The position numbers were made by a program, and so were the translations under genes. Shown one piece after another: positions 35,301-45,700 of a DNA stretch of 64,000 bases. The stretch's first letter is position 1. Each line of letters starts with the position of its first letter. This DNA comes from Agrocybe praecox (lineage: Eukaryota; Basidiomycota; Agaricomycetes; Agaricales; Agrocybaceae), in NCBI GenBank assembly GCA_964017145.1, contig OZ024840.1, positions 1,178,001-1,242,000 of the forward strand, read 5' to 3'. The notes beneath the pieces were generated by a model. It saw only the letters and a list, made by a program, of their open reading frames with translations. It was not told where the DNA came from and did not search any database.

Positions 35301-36006
35301 CTTGTATTTTGAACACACATCAAACTATGCGCTCGGAGGCCCGCAGAATCTGGCCAGAGCTCTGAGGAGGAGTCGACCGTTTGCATTCATAGACTTTGAT
35401 AGCGTGGAAGAACAACTGACTGCTGATGGCATTTTATCAGTGGTGCAAGACCTCAAGTCTGTCACAGGAGTGTTTTACCGAAAGGAATTTCTGGAAACGG
35501 AACGGAAGATGATTGCAGACGCACTGACCTCTAAGGTCCAAAAAATGTTGGCCGAAAACCTTGATGGATGCTCATTCACAGGTTTCCAACTATTTGGTGG
35601 CACCGACCGGGCACAGTATACACTCGTCTCGGATCGTGTTCATCCGTCAACTTGTACTATCACCTTCCACACACAAGTCCTCGAGCAAGACCATATTCTC
35701 GCCGTGCGGCACTGGTGTATAAAACATCCAGAAGAAGTTCATTTTAATCTGAATGGCCGTGACATTGACTTTAGTCTCCGGACGACCGATGACTTTGTGT
35801 ATCAGGACATTCTTCTCCCTGCTCCCAGACTCTGCAATGGAAAAAACACCTTTACAATTAGCTTTCCGCCACCACTAGCACTATGGACCCCTCCAAGATA
35901 CCATTTAGCAGATATATGGCTGCCAGTTCCTGTTACTGGCCAACCAGACTCGGACTCGGACATCGAGTTCGAGATTGAATCGGTAACTTCTGGACTTTCA
36001 AGCTAG
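32359..36006 (+). CDS. Large membrane protein of unknown family, paralogue B (1,215 aa)
   Basis: An intronless ORF. Start taken at MADPGFSGTVVGGIQDISAL; the frame is open 20 codons further up (32299). Hydrophobic segments lie at about residues 48-70, 139-162, 180-208, 303-334 and 343-363. A soluble domain follows (about 390-560: LPLITCTKSHREIL-like start, LVKWDNIELYYVLKAD, GILYIIVHNYKEQSSRLIS, ADEKAMGGLELHYDNIMSLL). Next is an acidic repeat (about 625-680) with three versions of EEYDDSRNTKEE. Then come charged helices (ERIEELIYRLNSQQQELNDV), NLARALRRSRPFAFIDF, SVVQDLKSVTGVFY, and a C-terminal beta-rich region (YTLVSDRVHPSTCTITFHTQ; VHFNLNGRDIDFSL; YHLADIWLPVPV). B is very close to C throughout, except for the acidic repeat, and close to A only in the N-terminal part. 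The family is unknown to me. Confidence 0.85.
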   Translation: MADPGFSGTVVGGIQDISALLPLLGTEQCEKHVGSALEKGFLYSSVTPISIFGSLGIVRAGFNILVASISIRRFKFLGAQKLKNGGFEPKGDLAPMIAFDQKHPRRFLAESRLETMLAQEHIPNPESLTVSWGAGIIWWNFYVFMLSLTFSLFGLLPYIAILRGSDHPKSSPFIPNGWGFPILRVLGCAFCVSIPQYLIQLRILVILKARLLFMTIDQYALGDPFTTTILGFKKNHTDLWNTDLPSETCIWELERWFSSSSNHKERNPDAQPGIEACSADRDFARKVYESKFTRHLGFMRHPFLATFHIILSFFLIISILATIVGYIGCFYLIQKASSNSKGPLVWLGLEILLSIVRILVWAYNPLWDDSNGVLFKLKLSPRLPPLITCTKSHREILKDGLIPVTRGDDFIKDLVSHKGPFPLVKWDNIELYYVLKADDTNLSRTLDLGKDIPGILYIIVHNYKEQSSRLISRDHETGRFSIHICTLKFGNRNTIDVKVDFGRDATDKETHSFTADEKAMGGLELHYDNIMSLLSDPTIKNDKFGKTWAMQRPIQDCVRHSQLSLIPAKILKQLYQTCVDLISRSSSTFKDPDIELGRVDEEQARILVYEAEMKHSLLDWDVFGSEYDSEWEEYDDSRNTKEEEYSDSQDTEEEEQGSVNGEEGEEYDHSQDSEEKEQDNNHQQETTRKKPRYLLTSLDKALLQHGYSENRCLIFCLRIEEWVEDYMELYQSELRNRPPIPAELGDKVNGWIRDANTREVDLVLTHCLSYMEYFFSKIRKQLSKDSRQRYNTMVENISVDTFGRAPLEAEEKHKKDKLVARLKAAQDLQSQLLRRKYLDRKRNRWMGWGKPDATIGELNRPWDEIEAILKKAMSWRLVWDRNRNQEIQPGAATNDNEPAIATKDDDKTFRQFTNHCQERIEELIYRLNSQQQELNDVSKEMISIINDPATRAADSRNLELERAYWTKESLDERLRMLRHKNLYFEHTSNYALGGPQNLARALRRSRPFAFIDFDSVEEQLTADGILSVVQDLKSVTGVFYRKEFLETERKMIADALTSKVQKMLAENLDGCSFTGFQLFGGTDRAQYTLVSDRVHPSTCTITFHTQVLEQDHILAVRHWCIKHPEEVHFNLNGRDIDFSLRTTDDFVYQDILLPAPRLCNGKNTFTISFPPPLALWTPPRYHLADIWLPVPVTGQPDSDSDIEFEIESVTSGLSS

Positions 36007-36660
36007 TCCCCCCTCAGTATCTCAAATTTTTGTACATGTATGCGGTCATCTATTGTTGTTACTGTTCCGTATCATTAATTCTTACCATTTAGTATTAGCA
36101 ACTCAACACCAACTGTATTTTCTATCGGGGTCCCCTTTCGCAGAGATTACATCCATTTCTTTACTGCCAGCAACCGCAACTCAGACAACCACCAAAACAA
36201 TGTCACTGGTAACATAACGGTCATAATCATCACCCTCTCTGAGTAGTCCTCTTATCCAACCCGATCATGGCAGGCATCCTGGTTGTAAGCGACCCTCATC
36301 GGATGACGATGACGAATGCAAAGGCTCTTCCGACTCAAAGCATGTAGTGGGACGCCCATGGACACAAGCTAGCGCCGCCAGCGCGGGTGCCATATGGTCA
36401 GTAACCTGGATGTAAATCCTGCATTCAGTAATCATTTTTGTTCTTCAATGTGTCTTTCTCAAAACGTTAGGATTCGACTCGGATATGTTCTCAGGCTTGC
36501 TATATACCTATTTCTCTTTAGCATCGCGAACATGTAGGAACTTTCGACATGATTCTTGTTTGCAACCCAATGTACATCTTAATAATCCATTCTGGTTAAC
36601 GATAAATAGGCGCTCAGATAAGAGCTAAGATAAAGGGAGTATATTGATACCGAAGGCGGC
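36007..36660. repeat. 3' block, copy 2 of 4 (after gene B)
   Basis: The first 220 bases are the 3' flank of gene B and match the flank of gene C (CTCAAATTTTTGTACATGTA). From about 36.22 kb the DNA matches the FunK1/kinase spacer at 6.4-6.9 kb: GGGACGCCCATGGACACA, AAATCCTGCATTCAGTAATC, AGGATTCGACTCGGATATG, CTTGCTATATACCTATTT, and TTAACGATAAATAGGCGC. Confidence 0.6.
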
Positions 36661-36682
36661 ACTTTATATATGTATAAGTTCA

Positions 36683-36905
36683 AAACATACCTTTCTTGAC
36701 CGGCCTCAATCTGATAATACGCTCTCCTTCAGGTATAAGTAATGTCCTGGAAGCTGCATCCTGGCAGGCAGCAGGCTCGTGACGGGATGAACGGGGTGGA
36801 AGTGGTTACATTTTTTAAGTAGTTTGTGTGTAGTCTGTATGTACTACAAGTACTGTAAGTACGGTCCTGCTACTCGCACGGGTGGAATGATGTTCTGAGT
36901 CAAGA
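36683..36905 (-). pseudogene. Antisense kinase scrap and trailing repeat after gene B
   Basis: AACATACCTTTCTTGACC ... CTCTCCTTCAGGTATAAGTA corresponds to the intron donor and the following PEGETL.. exon of kinase copy 1 (7220-7275: ACATACCTCTCTTGGCC ... CTCTCCTTCAGGCATA). Only about 70 bases of the kinase gene remain. The trailing DNA (GGATGAACGGGGTGG ... TACGGTCCTGCTACTCGCAC) recurs at 39.37-39.46 kb, so both came from one duplicated segment. Confidence 0.55.
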
Positions 36906-36968
36906 AAAGCAACGACTTCAAAACGACTTGAGTCAAGCCAGTTGGAAACCGGTTTGTGGGCAATCAAT

Positions 36969-37000
36969 CGTGAGAAAACGCGATCACGTGGATCACAATT
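36969..37000 (+). promoter_or_regulatory. Conserved CACGTG element, pseudogene copy
   Basis: CGTGAGAAAACGCGATCACG then TGGATCACAATT, matching 3204-3235 before the intact FunK1 gene; CACGTG is at 36985-36990. Confidence 0.4.
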
Positions 37001-37236
37001 ATTAATTTCGCGAGTGCAAATTTCAATTTACCTGAGGTTCACGATGAACTGAATCAATACTTATAGGTGCCTACAGAAGGGCATCCTCATTCTCTTGATA
37101 GTATGTCCATTTTACTTGAATGTATGGCTATATCACAGCTAACATCGTCCGTCATCGGTAGAAATCAGTAAAAATTCCGCGCACACAACAACTTTCAACG
37201 TTCTCTTGCTGTGACTTATCGAAAGACATTCATTAA

Positions 37237-38627
37237 ATGGAACTCGGGATTGATATTTACCAACTTGACGAATTTTACAAAACATGTCTTCCTTTTAACC
37301 CTTCCACCAACGAAGTCGACGCATGTGTCAAATATCTGCTTACTGTTTGTGCACCGGGCGACAAAGAAACTGTGTTAAAGAATGTTAAGCCCGGTGATCA
37401 AGAACACATTCGATCCAGCAGATCTCATCACAGTTCGGCTCACCTTGAAAGCATAGCTAAAGCAATTGGAGACTGTCTCCACGGATCCTAAATTTCAGGC
37501 TACATTTGCCTACCGAGAGTGTCCAAATACAATAATATCCTCCGACATAGGTGAATCGATGGAGCATTCATTTTCAATCCGTCCAACACTCTTGAAGGGT
37601 CGAATATAGCAGTTTGCTTCGAATATAAACTTAATAGCACAGCTCAAGACCGCCTTGTTGTAAGTTTATTTCTTACGCATCATGTCTCTGCCTGATTCCC
37701 TCTGTGCGGAACAACAAAAAGGTTGGGTCGGCAAATATTCATTTAATGAATGACGACGTGCGCCTTATGTTCACTTATGGAGTTTGTTGATTTTTTTGTC
37801 ACATAGTATTGCCACCTCATGTCTTTCCTCCACAGATCACTATCGAAGAGGATGAAATGTTAGCGTCGTACTTCTCGAGATCGCACTCCGCTGTTTCTGA
37901 GCGATTCAACTATATGGAGGTCAGGAAATATCTTGAAATTCCATTCACTAGCTCACACTCTTCCATAGAATCCGGGAATATTGGTCAAGGTTTTCATGTC
38001 TTTTATCTTCGCCATACATACCGAAATGGGATATGATGAGAACGTCGCCCGCCATTCCAGGGGAAGCTATACGTTCACGATTCCCAACGGGCCCCCACGC
38101 CAATTCCTAACGGTCGGCACACTATCCGAGTACAGGTCAAATAATATCACATGCCGAATGCCCCGTGTTTGGCTCGTCAAAGAGGTTGACTCGAACGTGA
38201 ACTCCAACAAACTGCACAGAGAAGACGAGGAAGGCTTGTTGGTGCTGAAAGATGTTTGGCTGGAAGAAACTGATCGGACTGAGGAGATCCAGACGGCCGT
38301 ATTTCATTCCAGCACGATGTTGAATCCATCTGGTGGATCATCCTCTGGACCTGGCTGATCGAGTTGACCATGCTCCAGGCAAAGAATACGCCAATGCTAT
38401 CTTCCCGCAGACCCTTACTCCCAGTCGTGCTCGACATCATGCCTTTGTGTCAGGCGCAAGTCAATTTACCGAAGCTTTGCTGCCGTCGCTTTCTGGATTC
38501 ATTAGCTGGATGGTAATGATGAGGACTGGGCTGGTAGGTGATTATAAGCGGCGTGCCAGTAAGGATAAGCTATATGTCAAGGGGTCATACGGTTCGATTC
38601 ATGCCCTCTATATCAAGACTTTTTAAC
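37237..38627 (+). pseudogene. FunK1 kinase pseudogene lacking the catalytic core
   Basis: It is collinear with the intact FunK1 gene. An N-terminal ORF (MELGIDIYQLDEFYKTCLPF) is followed by diverged DNA with stops. Then come LLNDDVRLMFTYG-like DNA near 37.75 kb, ITIEEDEMLASYFSRSHSAV, an intron, NPGILVKVFMSFIFA, GYDENVARHSRGSYTFTIP, SEYRSNNITCRMPRVWLVKE and VLKDVWLEETDRTEEIQTAV. At about 38310 the sequence jumps, in another frame, to QHDVESIWWIILWTW, the segment that follows the activation region in the intact gene. The part carrying the catalytic loop HRDIS..N and GTPHFMPHEIL is gone (about 0.85 kb of the intact gene between 4.93 and 5.81 kb). It cannot make an active kinase. Confidence 0.82.
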
Positions 38628-38639
38628 TCAGGATGTACT

Positions 38640-39115
38640 TGCCGAGTCGGGACTCGAGCACTGGAAAAACACTGAACTGATAGTTCGTAACCCATGTCAT
38701 AATGCACCCTCTCCAAGTAGTCCTCTTATGGATCCCGATGGCGTGCATCCTGGTCGTAAGCGACCCCCACCGGACGACAACGAGGAATGCAAAGGCTCTT
38801 CCTTCAAGAAATCAAGAGCATGCAGCGGGACGCCCATGGACACACAAGCCAGCGCCGCCACATAGTCAGTAAACGTGGTAGGTAAAATCCTGCATTTAGT
38901 AATTATTTTTATTCTCCTTCAATTTGTCTTTTTCAAACCGTCAGGAATCGACTCGGATATGTTCTTCCTATATACATATTTCTGCCTAGCACCGCGAGCA
39001 TGTAGGACCTCTCGACATGACTTCGGTTTGTACCCAATGTACATCTTGATAATCCATTCTAGTCAACAATAAATAGGCGCCCGGATAGGGGCTAAGATAA
39101 AGGGGTATATTAATA
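38640..39115. repeat. 3' block, copy 3 of 4 (after the FunK1 pseudogene)
   Basis: It matches the spacer behind the intact FunK1 gene: CTGAACTGATAGTTCGTA, GGGACGCCCATGGACACACA, AAATCCTGCATTTAGTAATT, CAGGAATCGACTCGGATATG, and AACAATAAATAGGCGCCCGG. It sits in the same position (right after a FunK1 end), which confirms that a whole FunK1-spacer-kinase segment was duplicated. Confidence 0.65.
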
Positions 39116-39132
39116 CCGAAAGTGGCGAACAA

Positions 39133-39295
39133 AACATACCTTTCTTGACCAACTCTAATCTTTTAACATGCTCTCCTTCAGGTATAAGTAATGTCCTGCA
39201 TGATTGCCCTCTCCATCAAAAGCGCCAATATATGTGATATCTTGATCCTGGAACAAACCTTGGATAGGTACGAATTAAACCCTACAGCTCAATGA
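39133..39295 (-). pseudogene. Antisense remnant of the uncharacterised kinase family
   Basis: About 160 bases match the exon of kinase copy 1 that lies at 7220-7375 (minus strand). They include CTCTCCTTCAGGTATAAGTA, CTCCATCAAAAGCGCCAATA (copy 1: CTCCATGAAAAGTGCCAAAA), TCTTGATCCTGGAACAAACC and TTGGATAGGTACGA, which encode the VPVHGLFED..HILALFMED part. No open frame remains. The order FunK1 end, 3' block, antisense kinase is the same as at 6.3-7.4 kb. Confidence 0.65.
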
Positions 39296-39740
39296 ATTAG
39301 TAGGGGTTATTAGCTTCAATTTGAAGCAATAAATTGGCCTACATAATGGCTAGAGCCTGGCCGGCTCGTGTCAGGATGAACGGGGTGATATGGATTGTAT
39401 TTGTACTGCAAGTACTGTATGTACGGTGCCGCTATTCGCACAGGTGGAATGATGCTCTGCATGTATACAGCGTATGTATTCCGACGTTTACGATTTATTC
39501 GTTGGTTTTTTGATTCAACTTGATTACTACCGGAAGCGAAGGATCAGCGGGTAAGAAATTAGACAAGGTAGGAGGCTGTTTGAGGGAAGGCAAGGGAGCG
39601 GTATAAGTAGTACTAATAAGCTATGGGATAGGTGTGGTATAGGCCCAGTTTACTTGGGAGAGATCCGAAGAGACAGGCAGACTCCAGAGGTATGTATGTG
39701 TATAAATCCAAGCCCATCCTCTCGTCATGCTGGCGATGTC

Positions 39741-40235
39741 CTTGAGTGCAAGCTTTTCTCTTTCAGTGCGAAATCGGAGAACGACTAGATGGATACATTG
39801 AGAGGGGGGAGGTGCGTAGCAGACGATATTGTGCATTTGACGCAGAGAATTGGGGGGGATCGGGATGGACGACATGTAGCCGGGACTCCAAGTTTGGCTG
39901 CCGCCACGCGTGACGTCAGTACTTTGAACTGCAGCATGCAAACGAGCCTTGTCTAATTTTCTCCCTACGCAAACGACGTCAGCCGAGTTTCCCCAACTGT
40001 GCACACAGAAGTTAGACACATCGAACTTGAACTTCTCTAGAAGTCATCAATGAAGCGGCCATGGTTTTCTCCCTACAATGGCTCAGATCCTTTACTTCAA
40101 GATCATGGTTCAAACGTTCAAACGTTCACGTTCAGCGCTCTGCGGTAACTGTATATAACTTGTCTCTTTCCTTCGCTTCTTATTCTTATTGCTTGATTCT
40201 GCGTTGCCGGGTAGTAAATCCTCACCATGTTGTCC
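39741..40235 (+). repeat. Partial extra copy of the membrane-gene upstream module
   Basis: From AGCTTTTCTCTTTCAGTGCG it follows 30.8-31.1 kb (B) through CCGCCACGCGTGACGTCAG and CAACTGTGCACACAGAAG. It then jumps to the part matching 31.76-31.88 kb (CATGGTTCAAACGTTCA, TCTCTTTCCTTCGCTTCTTA, CCGGGTAGTAAATCCTCACC). It breaks off at about 40235 into a fragment of the polyglutamine gene. No membrane gene follows directly. Confidence 0.6.
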
Positions 40236-41231
40236 ATGGCTTTCCACATACACGTACAGGCTCAGCTTCATCAACGTCCACCGCTACCTCGGCTCGTCCA
40301 TCTACATCCACCAATACCCCCCTCGTCATCAACCTCGTCCTCATCATCGTCCCTACCGCCACCATCTCCGTCTTCATCGTCTGCTGCTGCTGCATCTTCC
40401 GCTATGTCACGTCTCAACCGTCCTTCGCCTTTATCACAGGGCAACTACACCGCTGCAGAAAAGTGTAGATCACGCGACGATAGCGATATCGCCGCCCTCA
40501 TCCAGGAACAGACGCCTACAGTGACTGTCGTGCGTAATGGTGGACTCAAGGGTAGATTACGACGGGAATTATCTTTCAATATTGCTTAGACTCTCAAGGA
40601 GGAAGAGGCTGACGAGCTCAATGATGACGAAGACGACGACGAGTCAATAAAAGCTTCTCAGGTCAACGGGAAATTCAAACACCATTATCGACAAATAATA
40701 CAGTCAACAACAAGGTGAACGCTACTCCTTCAAAAACTGGTGCAACTGTTTCAGGAGGAGGAGGAGCCCCCTGTTAAGACAAAGGGACGTGCTGCGTCTC
40801 TGTTCAACTCGCGTCTGAACGCGAGTACGGACAATATATCCCTCTCGTCGACGGTCAGCAGTGCGAGTGTGATGATCTCGGCGCCATGGGCAAGCTTGCA
40901 AGGAGGAATTCGCTCGCAGGCATCACGTCGCTGTTCAAGGATAAGGATAAGGACATCTGCTGCTGCAGCCGCTGCCTGGACCTGAGCAACTTGTTCCGCC
41001 TCTCTCTCCTTCTCCTTCGCCGCCGCAGCCTCCTTCGCCCTTGCCACCGCTTCCGCATTAGACTTGAGGGTATGCTGTCTCGCAAGTTTAGCCGCTGGCG
41101 ACAACCCATTCATCTCCGCCCTGACATTCCAATCGCTTCCCATCCTGTCCAGCTCAGCCGTCACCAGCGCCCTTTGCGCTCTTCTCCTTCCCCTTCTTAT
41201 CTCTTTTGTCGTCCTTTCCATCCTTATTCCT
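40236..41231. pseudogene. Rearranged fragment of the Bni4-like polyglutamine gene
   Basis: From CCACATACACGTACAGGCTC to about 40958 the DNA is a direct copy of 48904-49650 (SSTSTATSARP..., KGRLRRALSFN, SLFNSRLNASTDNISL, ARRNSLAGITSLFKDKD). It carries damage: a TAG replaces the CAG codon in NAAQTL (near 40588), a frameshift follows KLKTPLS, and about 40 bases are missing before PPVKKKGR. At about 40963 it switches to the reverse complement of about 49985-49670 of the same parent (GGAGAAGGAGAGAGAGGCGG read on the minus strand), running back to the KDGKDD region with a 24-base deletion. The result is a fold-back structure that ends where the C block begins. Confidence 0.8.
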
Positions 41232-42663
41232 TGGACCGGTACCCTTGGCTTCAATTTGCTGCATAGGGAGCAGAGTACGATGGCAAAAGCGAGCTCAAGG
41301 CGTAGTTCTCCAATGTGCTCTTTGCTGGGCTCTTTATGTTGGTAGTACGCGGTGCGTAGATATCAATATGCACGCATCGACCTCCTTGAATATCATCTTT
41401 TCTCGTTCAGTGCAAAATTGGAGAACGACTAGATGGATATGTTGAGAGGGGAGAGGTGCATAGCAGACGATACTGTGCATTTGGCACAGAGAATTGGGTA
41501 GGATGGTCAATTTGTCGTGTTGCGTTCACCACGGTGGGCCGGGACTCTAAATTTGGCTGCCGCCACGCGTGACGCTTGCAGCAAACGGGCCTTGTCTGTT
41601 TTTCTCCCTACGCAAACAACGTCAGTCGAGTTTCCTCAACAGTGCACACAGAAGTTAAACACATCGTCCTACCAAACTAATGTCGTTGGATACAAAATTA
41701 AGAACTACGACGTGATGCACTGGTGGTATTCGCTGGATAGATGACAGGACAGTACATTTTCTTCGGGTCGCAGTCGCCGCAGAAGCTCAAAACAAAGGGA
41801 CGATTGATTTGACGATTTGGGGCAAGTTGTGGGGATAAGCAGCTCGCAACACGTCTGTTTCCGCCACAATTGGGGTAACTTTCATTATTTTTGAGTGTCG
41901 ACCTTTTTATAGTGAAGGTAGGCCCGAACATCAGTGGGTTTGTTGTCTCGACTCGGAAGCTCAGAATATCCATTTGTTGACGCCGATACTTAGAGGCTAC
42001 AGCCACTCACATCCCTTCAAGCGGCCCAAAAAGCGGCCCAAACACACGAGCAACACGATGAACATTTAAACGACCAGTACATCGCAGAGTCCGATGCGCC
42101 CGGGATGCGATGTACTCGAATACTTTATTATGGTTCGCCGGTGGCGTATAGTATTCGTCTCCTCCTTCGCTTCTTATTCTTCTGCTTGATTCTGCGTTGC
42201 CGGGTAGTAAATCCTCACCGTGTTGTATGTGGCTGGTGAGGCAAATCAAATTTGGGGATGTTTCTGAGGCCGCCCTTTGGATTGAAGATTCATCCGAGTT
42301 CTTAATTTCAAAAACTTGACAGCAGTATGTATTTCAGCAAATCAATGAGGCGAATCAAGGGTGAGAGTTATATATATATGCAGACTTTTCATGGACGGTT
42401 AATGTAATATCATGTCGGGCTCTCCGTTGTGTAACGTGTTGATGAACGCGTGGGGGTCGGCCGGTGAACTTTTCATTTACCATTCACAGGCTACTTAGTC
42501 CATGCCACCAGCCAGGTTGACCTTAACGTTCACTTTGATTTTACACCCCTTTCAGAGTATGTATTCTCTAAAATTCTATACACTGTTTCCAACATGCTAA
42601 CAGAAGTTTATGATGTACTAGAGCTCGTGTGTACACCAAAACAGAATGTGAGCCGACCTGATT
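41232..42663 (+). promoter_or_regulatory. Upstream module of membrane gene C
   Basis: It is collinear with the B module from CTTGGACCGGTACCCTTGGC onward but shorter: it lacks about 70 bases near 41370 and carries only one palindrome/TTCGCTTCTTATTCTT submodule (42.06-42.25 kb). The palindrome is at 42077-42115; the TATA box GAGAGTTATATATATATGCA is at about 42364-42383. TCGGCCGGTGAAC and GTACTAGAGC follow, as in A and B. Confidence 0.6.
42077..42115. promoter_or_regulatory. Palindromic element upstream of gene C
   Basis: GTACATCGCA (42077-42086) and TGCGATGTAC (42106-42115) are perfect 10-base inverted arms with a 19-base spacer. It is the counterpart of the B palindrome, with a longer, altered spacer. 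Confidence 0.45.
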
Positions 42664-42723
42664 ATGGTATTCTTGCTGTATGCCACGCATTTACTAGGGA
42701 TGAATTGTAGACATAGACGGACG

Positions 42724-45700
42724 ATGGCGGACCCAGGTTTCAGCGGAACAGTTGTTGGAGGGATCCAGGATATCTCAGCTTTACCCCCGCTCTTGGGAAC
42801 GGAGCAATGCGAGAAACATGTCGGGTCCGCCTTGGAGAAAGGGTTTCTCTATTCCGCTGTGACTCCGATATCTATTTTTGGAAGCCTTGGAATCGTGCGA
42901 GCTGGATTCAACATTCTTGTGGCAAGCATCAGGATCCATAAATTCAAATTCCTAGGTGCCCAAGTGTTGAAGAACGGTGGCTTCGAACCAAAGGGTGACC
43001 TGGCACCAATGATGGCATTCGATCGAGAGCATCCGCGGAGGTTTCTAGCAGAGAGCCGGCTAGAAACGATGCTGGCTGAAGAACATATAGCAAACGTAGA
43101 GGATTTGACTGTTTCTTGGGAAGCAGGAATTTTCTGGTGGAATTTCTACCTTTTTCTGCTTAGTCTCACTTTTTCACTCTGTGGTCTCCTTCCTTACATT
43201 GCAATCCTCCGTGAATCTGATCATCCCAAAAGCGCACCCTTCTTACCCAACGGCTGGGGTTTCCCGATTTTGCGCGTGCTAGGGTGCGCGTTCTGTGTTA
43301 GTATTCCACAGTGCCTAATACAGCTACGGATTCTGGTCATCCTAAAAGCAAGACTACTTTTCATGACGATCGACCAATATGCCCTGAACGACACTCTCAG
43401 GCCAATCTTTCTGGAATTCAAAAGGGGGCACAGACACCTGTGGAATACCGACCTAGCGTCAGAAACATGCATATGGGAGCTAGAACGGTGGTTCAGCTCC
43501 AGTTCAAATCATAAAGGGAGAAGCCCTGATGCTCAACCCGGCGTCGAGCCAACTCCTTTTGATCTCGCTCGCGAATTCTATGAATCCAAGTTTACCGAAC
43601 ATTTTGGATTTATGCGGCAACCTTTTTTGGCAACCTTTCACACCGTTCTATCCTTCTTTCTCATTATCAGCATACTCGTAACTATCGCTGGATACATAGG
43701 CTGCTTTTATCTCATTCAAAAGGCATCAAACAATTCGAAAGGGCCACTCGTATGGCTGGGATTAGAAATCCTTTTATCCGTCGTTAGAATCCTTGTATGG
43801 GCATATAACCCTCTTTGGGATGATTCAAACGGAGTGCTTTTCAAGTTAAAATTGTCGCTGCTTCCTCCTCTTATCGCTTGCACCAAATCTCGCAGAGAAA
43901 TACTCGAAGACGGCCTTCAAGTTATACCTGCGACCAGAGGAGACGACTTCATCAAAGACATTGTTGCCCACAAAGGACCTTTCCCATTAGTCAAGTGGGA
44001 CAACATCGAGCTGTATTACATCCTCGAAGTTGACTATGCAAAATTTTTGAGTACACTGGATCTTGGAACGGACATACCCGGAATCCTCTACATCATCGTA
44101 CACAACTATAAGGAGCAAAGCAGCAGACTTATCTCCAGAGACCATGAGACGGGAAGGTTTTCCATACACATATGCACTCTCGAATTTGGAAAGCGGAACA
44201 CCACCATCGCCGTTAAGGTCGACTTTGGTAATGATGCCACCCACAGAAAAACTCATAGCTTTACCGCGGATGAAAAGGCTATGCGTGAGCTCGAATTGCA
44301 TTATGACAAAATCATATCCATGCTCTCAGACCCGACCATAAAAAACGACAAATTCGTCAAAACTTGGGGTATGCGACGTCCAGGTCCCATTCAGGACGTG
44401 CGCCATAGTCAAACTTCCCTTATACCTGCCAAGATACGTAAACATATGTATCAAATCTGGGTTGGTATCACTTCACGAAGTTCCAGTATTTCCAAGAACT
44501 CAGACGTAGAACATGGGCGAGTGGGCGAGAAGACAATAATGCAGCAACCAAGCATTCTTGTCCATGAGGCGAAGATGAAGCGTTCCTTACCAGATTGGGA
44601 TATATTTGGCGAGAAACAAGAAAACAATCATCAACAAGAAATTGCCGGGAAGAAACCCTATCCTTTGACATCGCACGATAAAGAGCGTCTCCAGCATAGC
44701 CATTTGGAAAATCGATGTTTAAAATTTTGCTTGTGTATGGATCAATGGATCGAGGACTACATGGAACTTTACCAAAGTGAACTTCGTAATCGCCCACCTA
44801 TTCCGGCAGAACGCGGAGAAAGGGTTGATGGTTGGATTTGCGACGCAAACATCAGGGAAGTTGACTTAGTCCTGAGTCAGTGTCAGTCCTACATGGAGTT
44901 CCTGATCTCCAAGATTCGGGAGCAGTTAGGCGGGTACTTGGAACAACGTTACGACACTATGGTGGAAAAAATATCAGTGGACACGTTTGGTCTAGGGCTT
45001 TCGGAAGCCGAAGAAGAACACGAAAAGGACAGGCTTGTGGACAGACTGAAAGCTGCACAAGACCTACAGTTACAACTATCACGCCAGTATCTAAACCGGC
45101 AACAGAATCGGTGGATGAAGTTATGGGGTAAACCAGGTCCGACAATCAAGTCGGAATTCAACGACAGACCTTGGGATGAAATTGAAGCTAGTTTGAAGGA
45201 GGCAATGTCACAGCGACTATCGCGGGATCGAAGTGAAATTCAAAAGATACAACCAGGCGCTGCGACCAAAGACAATGACAAGACTTTCAGACAGTTCACA
45301 AACCACTGCAAAGAAAGAATTGAAGAGCTCATTTATAGGCTGAATTCGCAGCAACAAGAATTTAACGACGTCTCAAAAGAAATGATCTCAATCATTGATA
45401 TCAAGGACCCAGCAACAAAGGCGGCTGATTCAACAAATCTTGAGCTTGAAAGGTTATACTGGACCAAAGAATCACTCGACGAACGTCTACGGATGCTGCG
45501 GCATAAAAACTTGTATTTTGAATACACATCAAGCGATGCGCTCGGAGGCCCGCAGAATCTGGCCAGAGCTCTGAGGAGGAGTCGACCGTTTGCATTCATA
45601 GACTTTGAACACGTGGAAGAACACCTGACTGCTCCTGGCATTTTATCGGTGGTGCAAGACCTCAAGTCTGTCACAGGAGTATTTTACCGAGAGGAATTTC

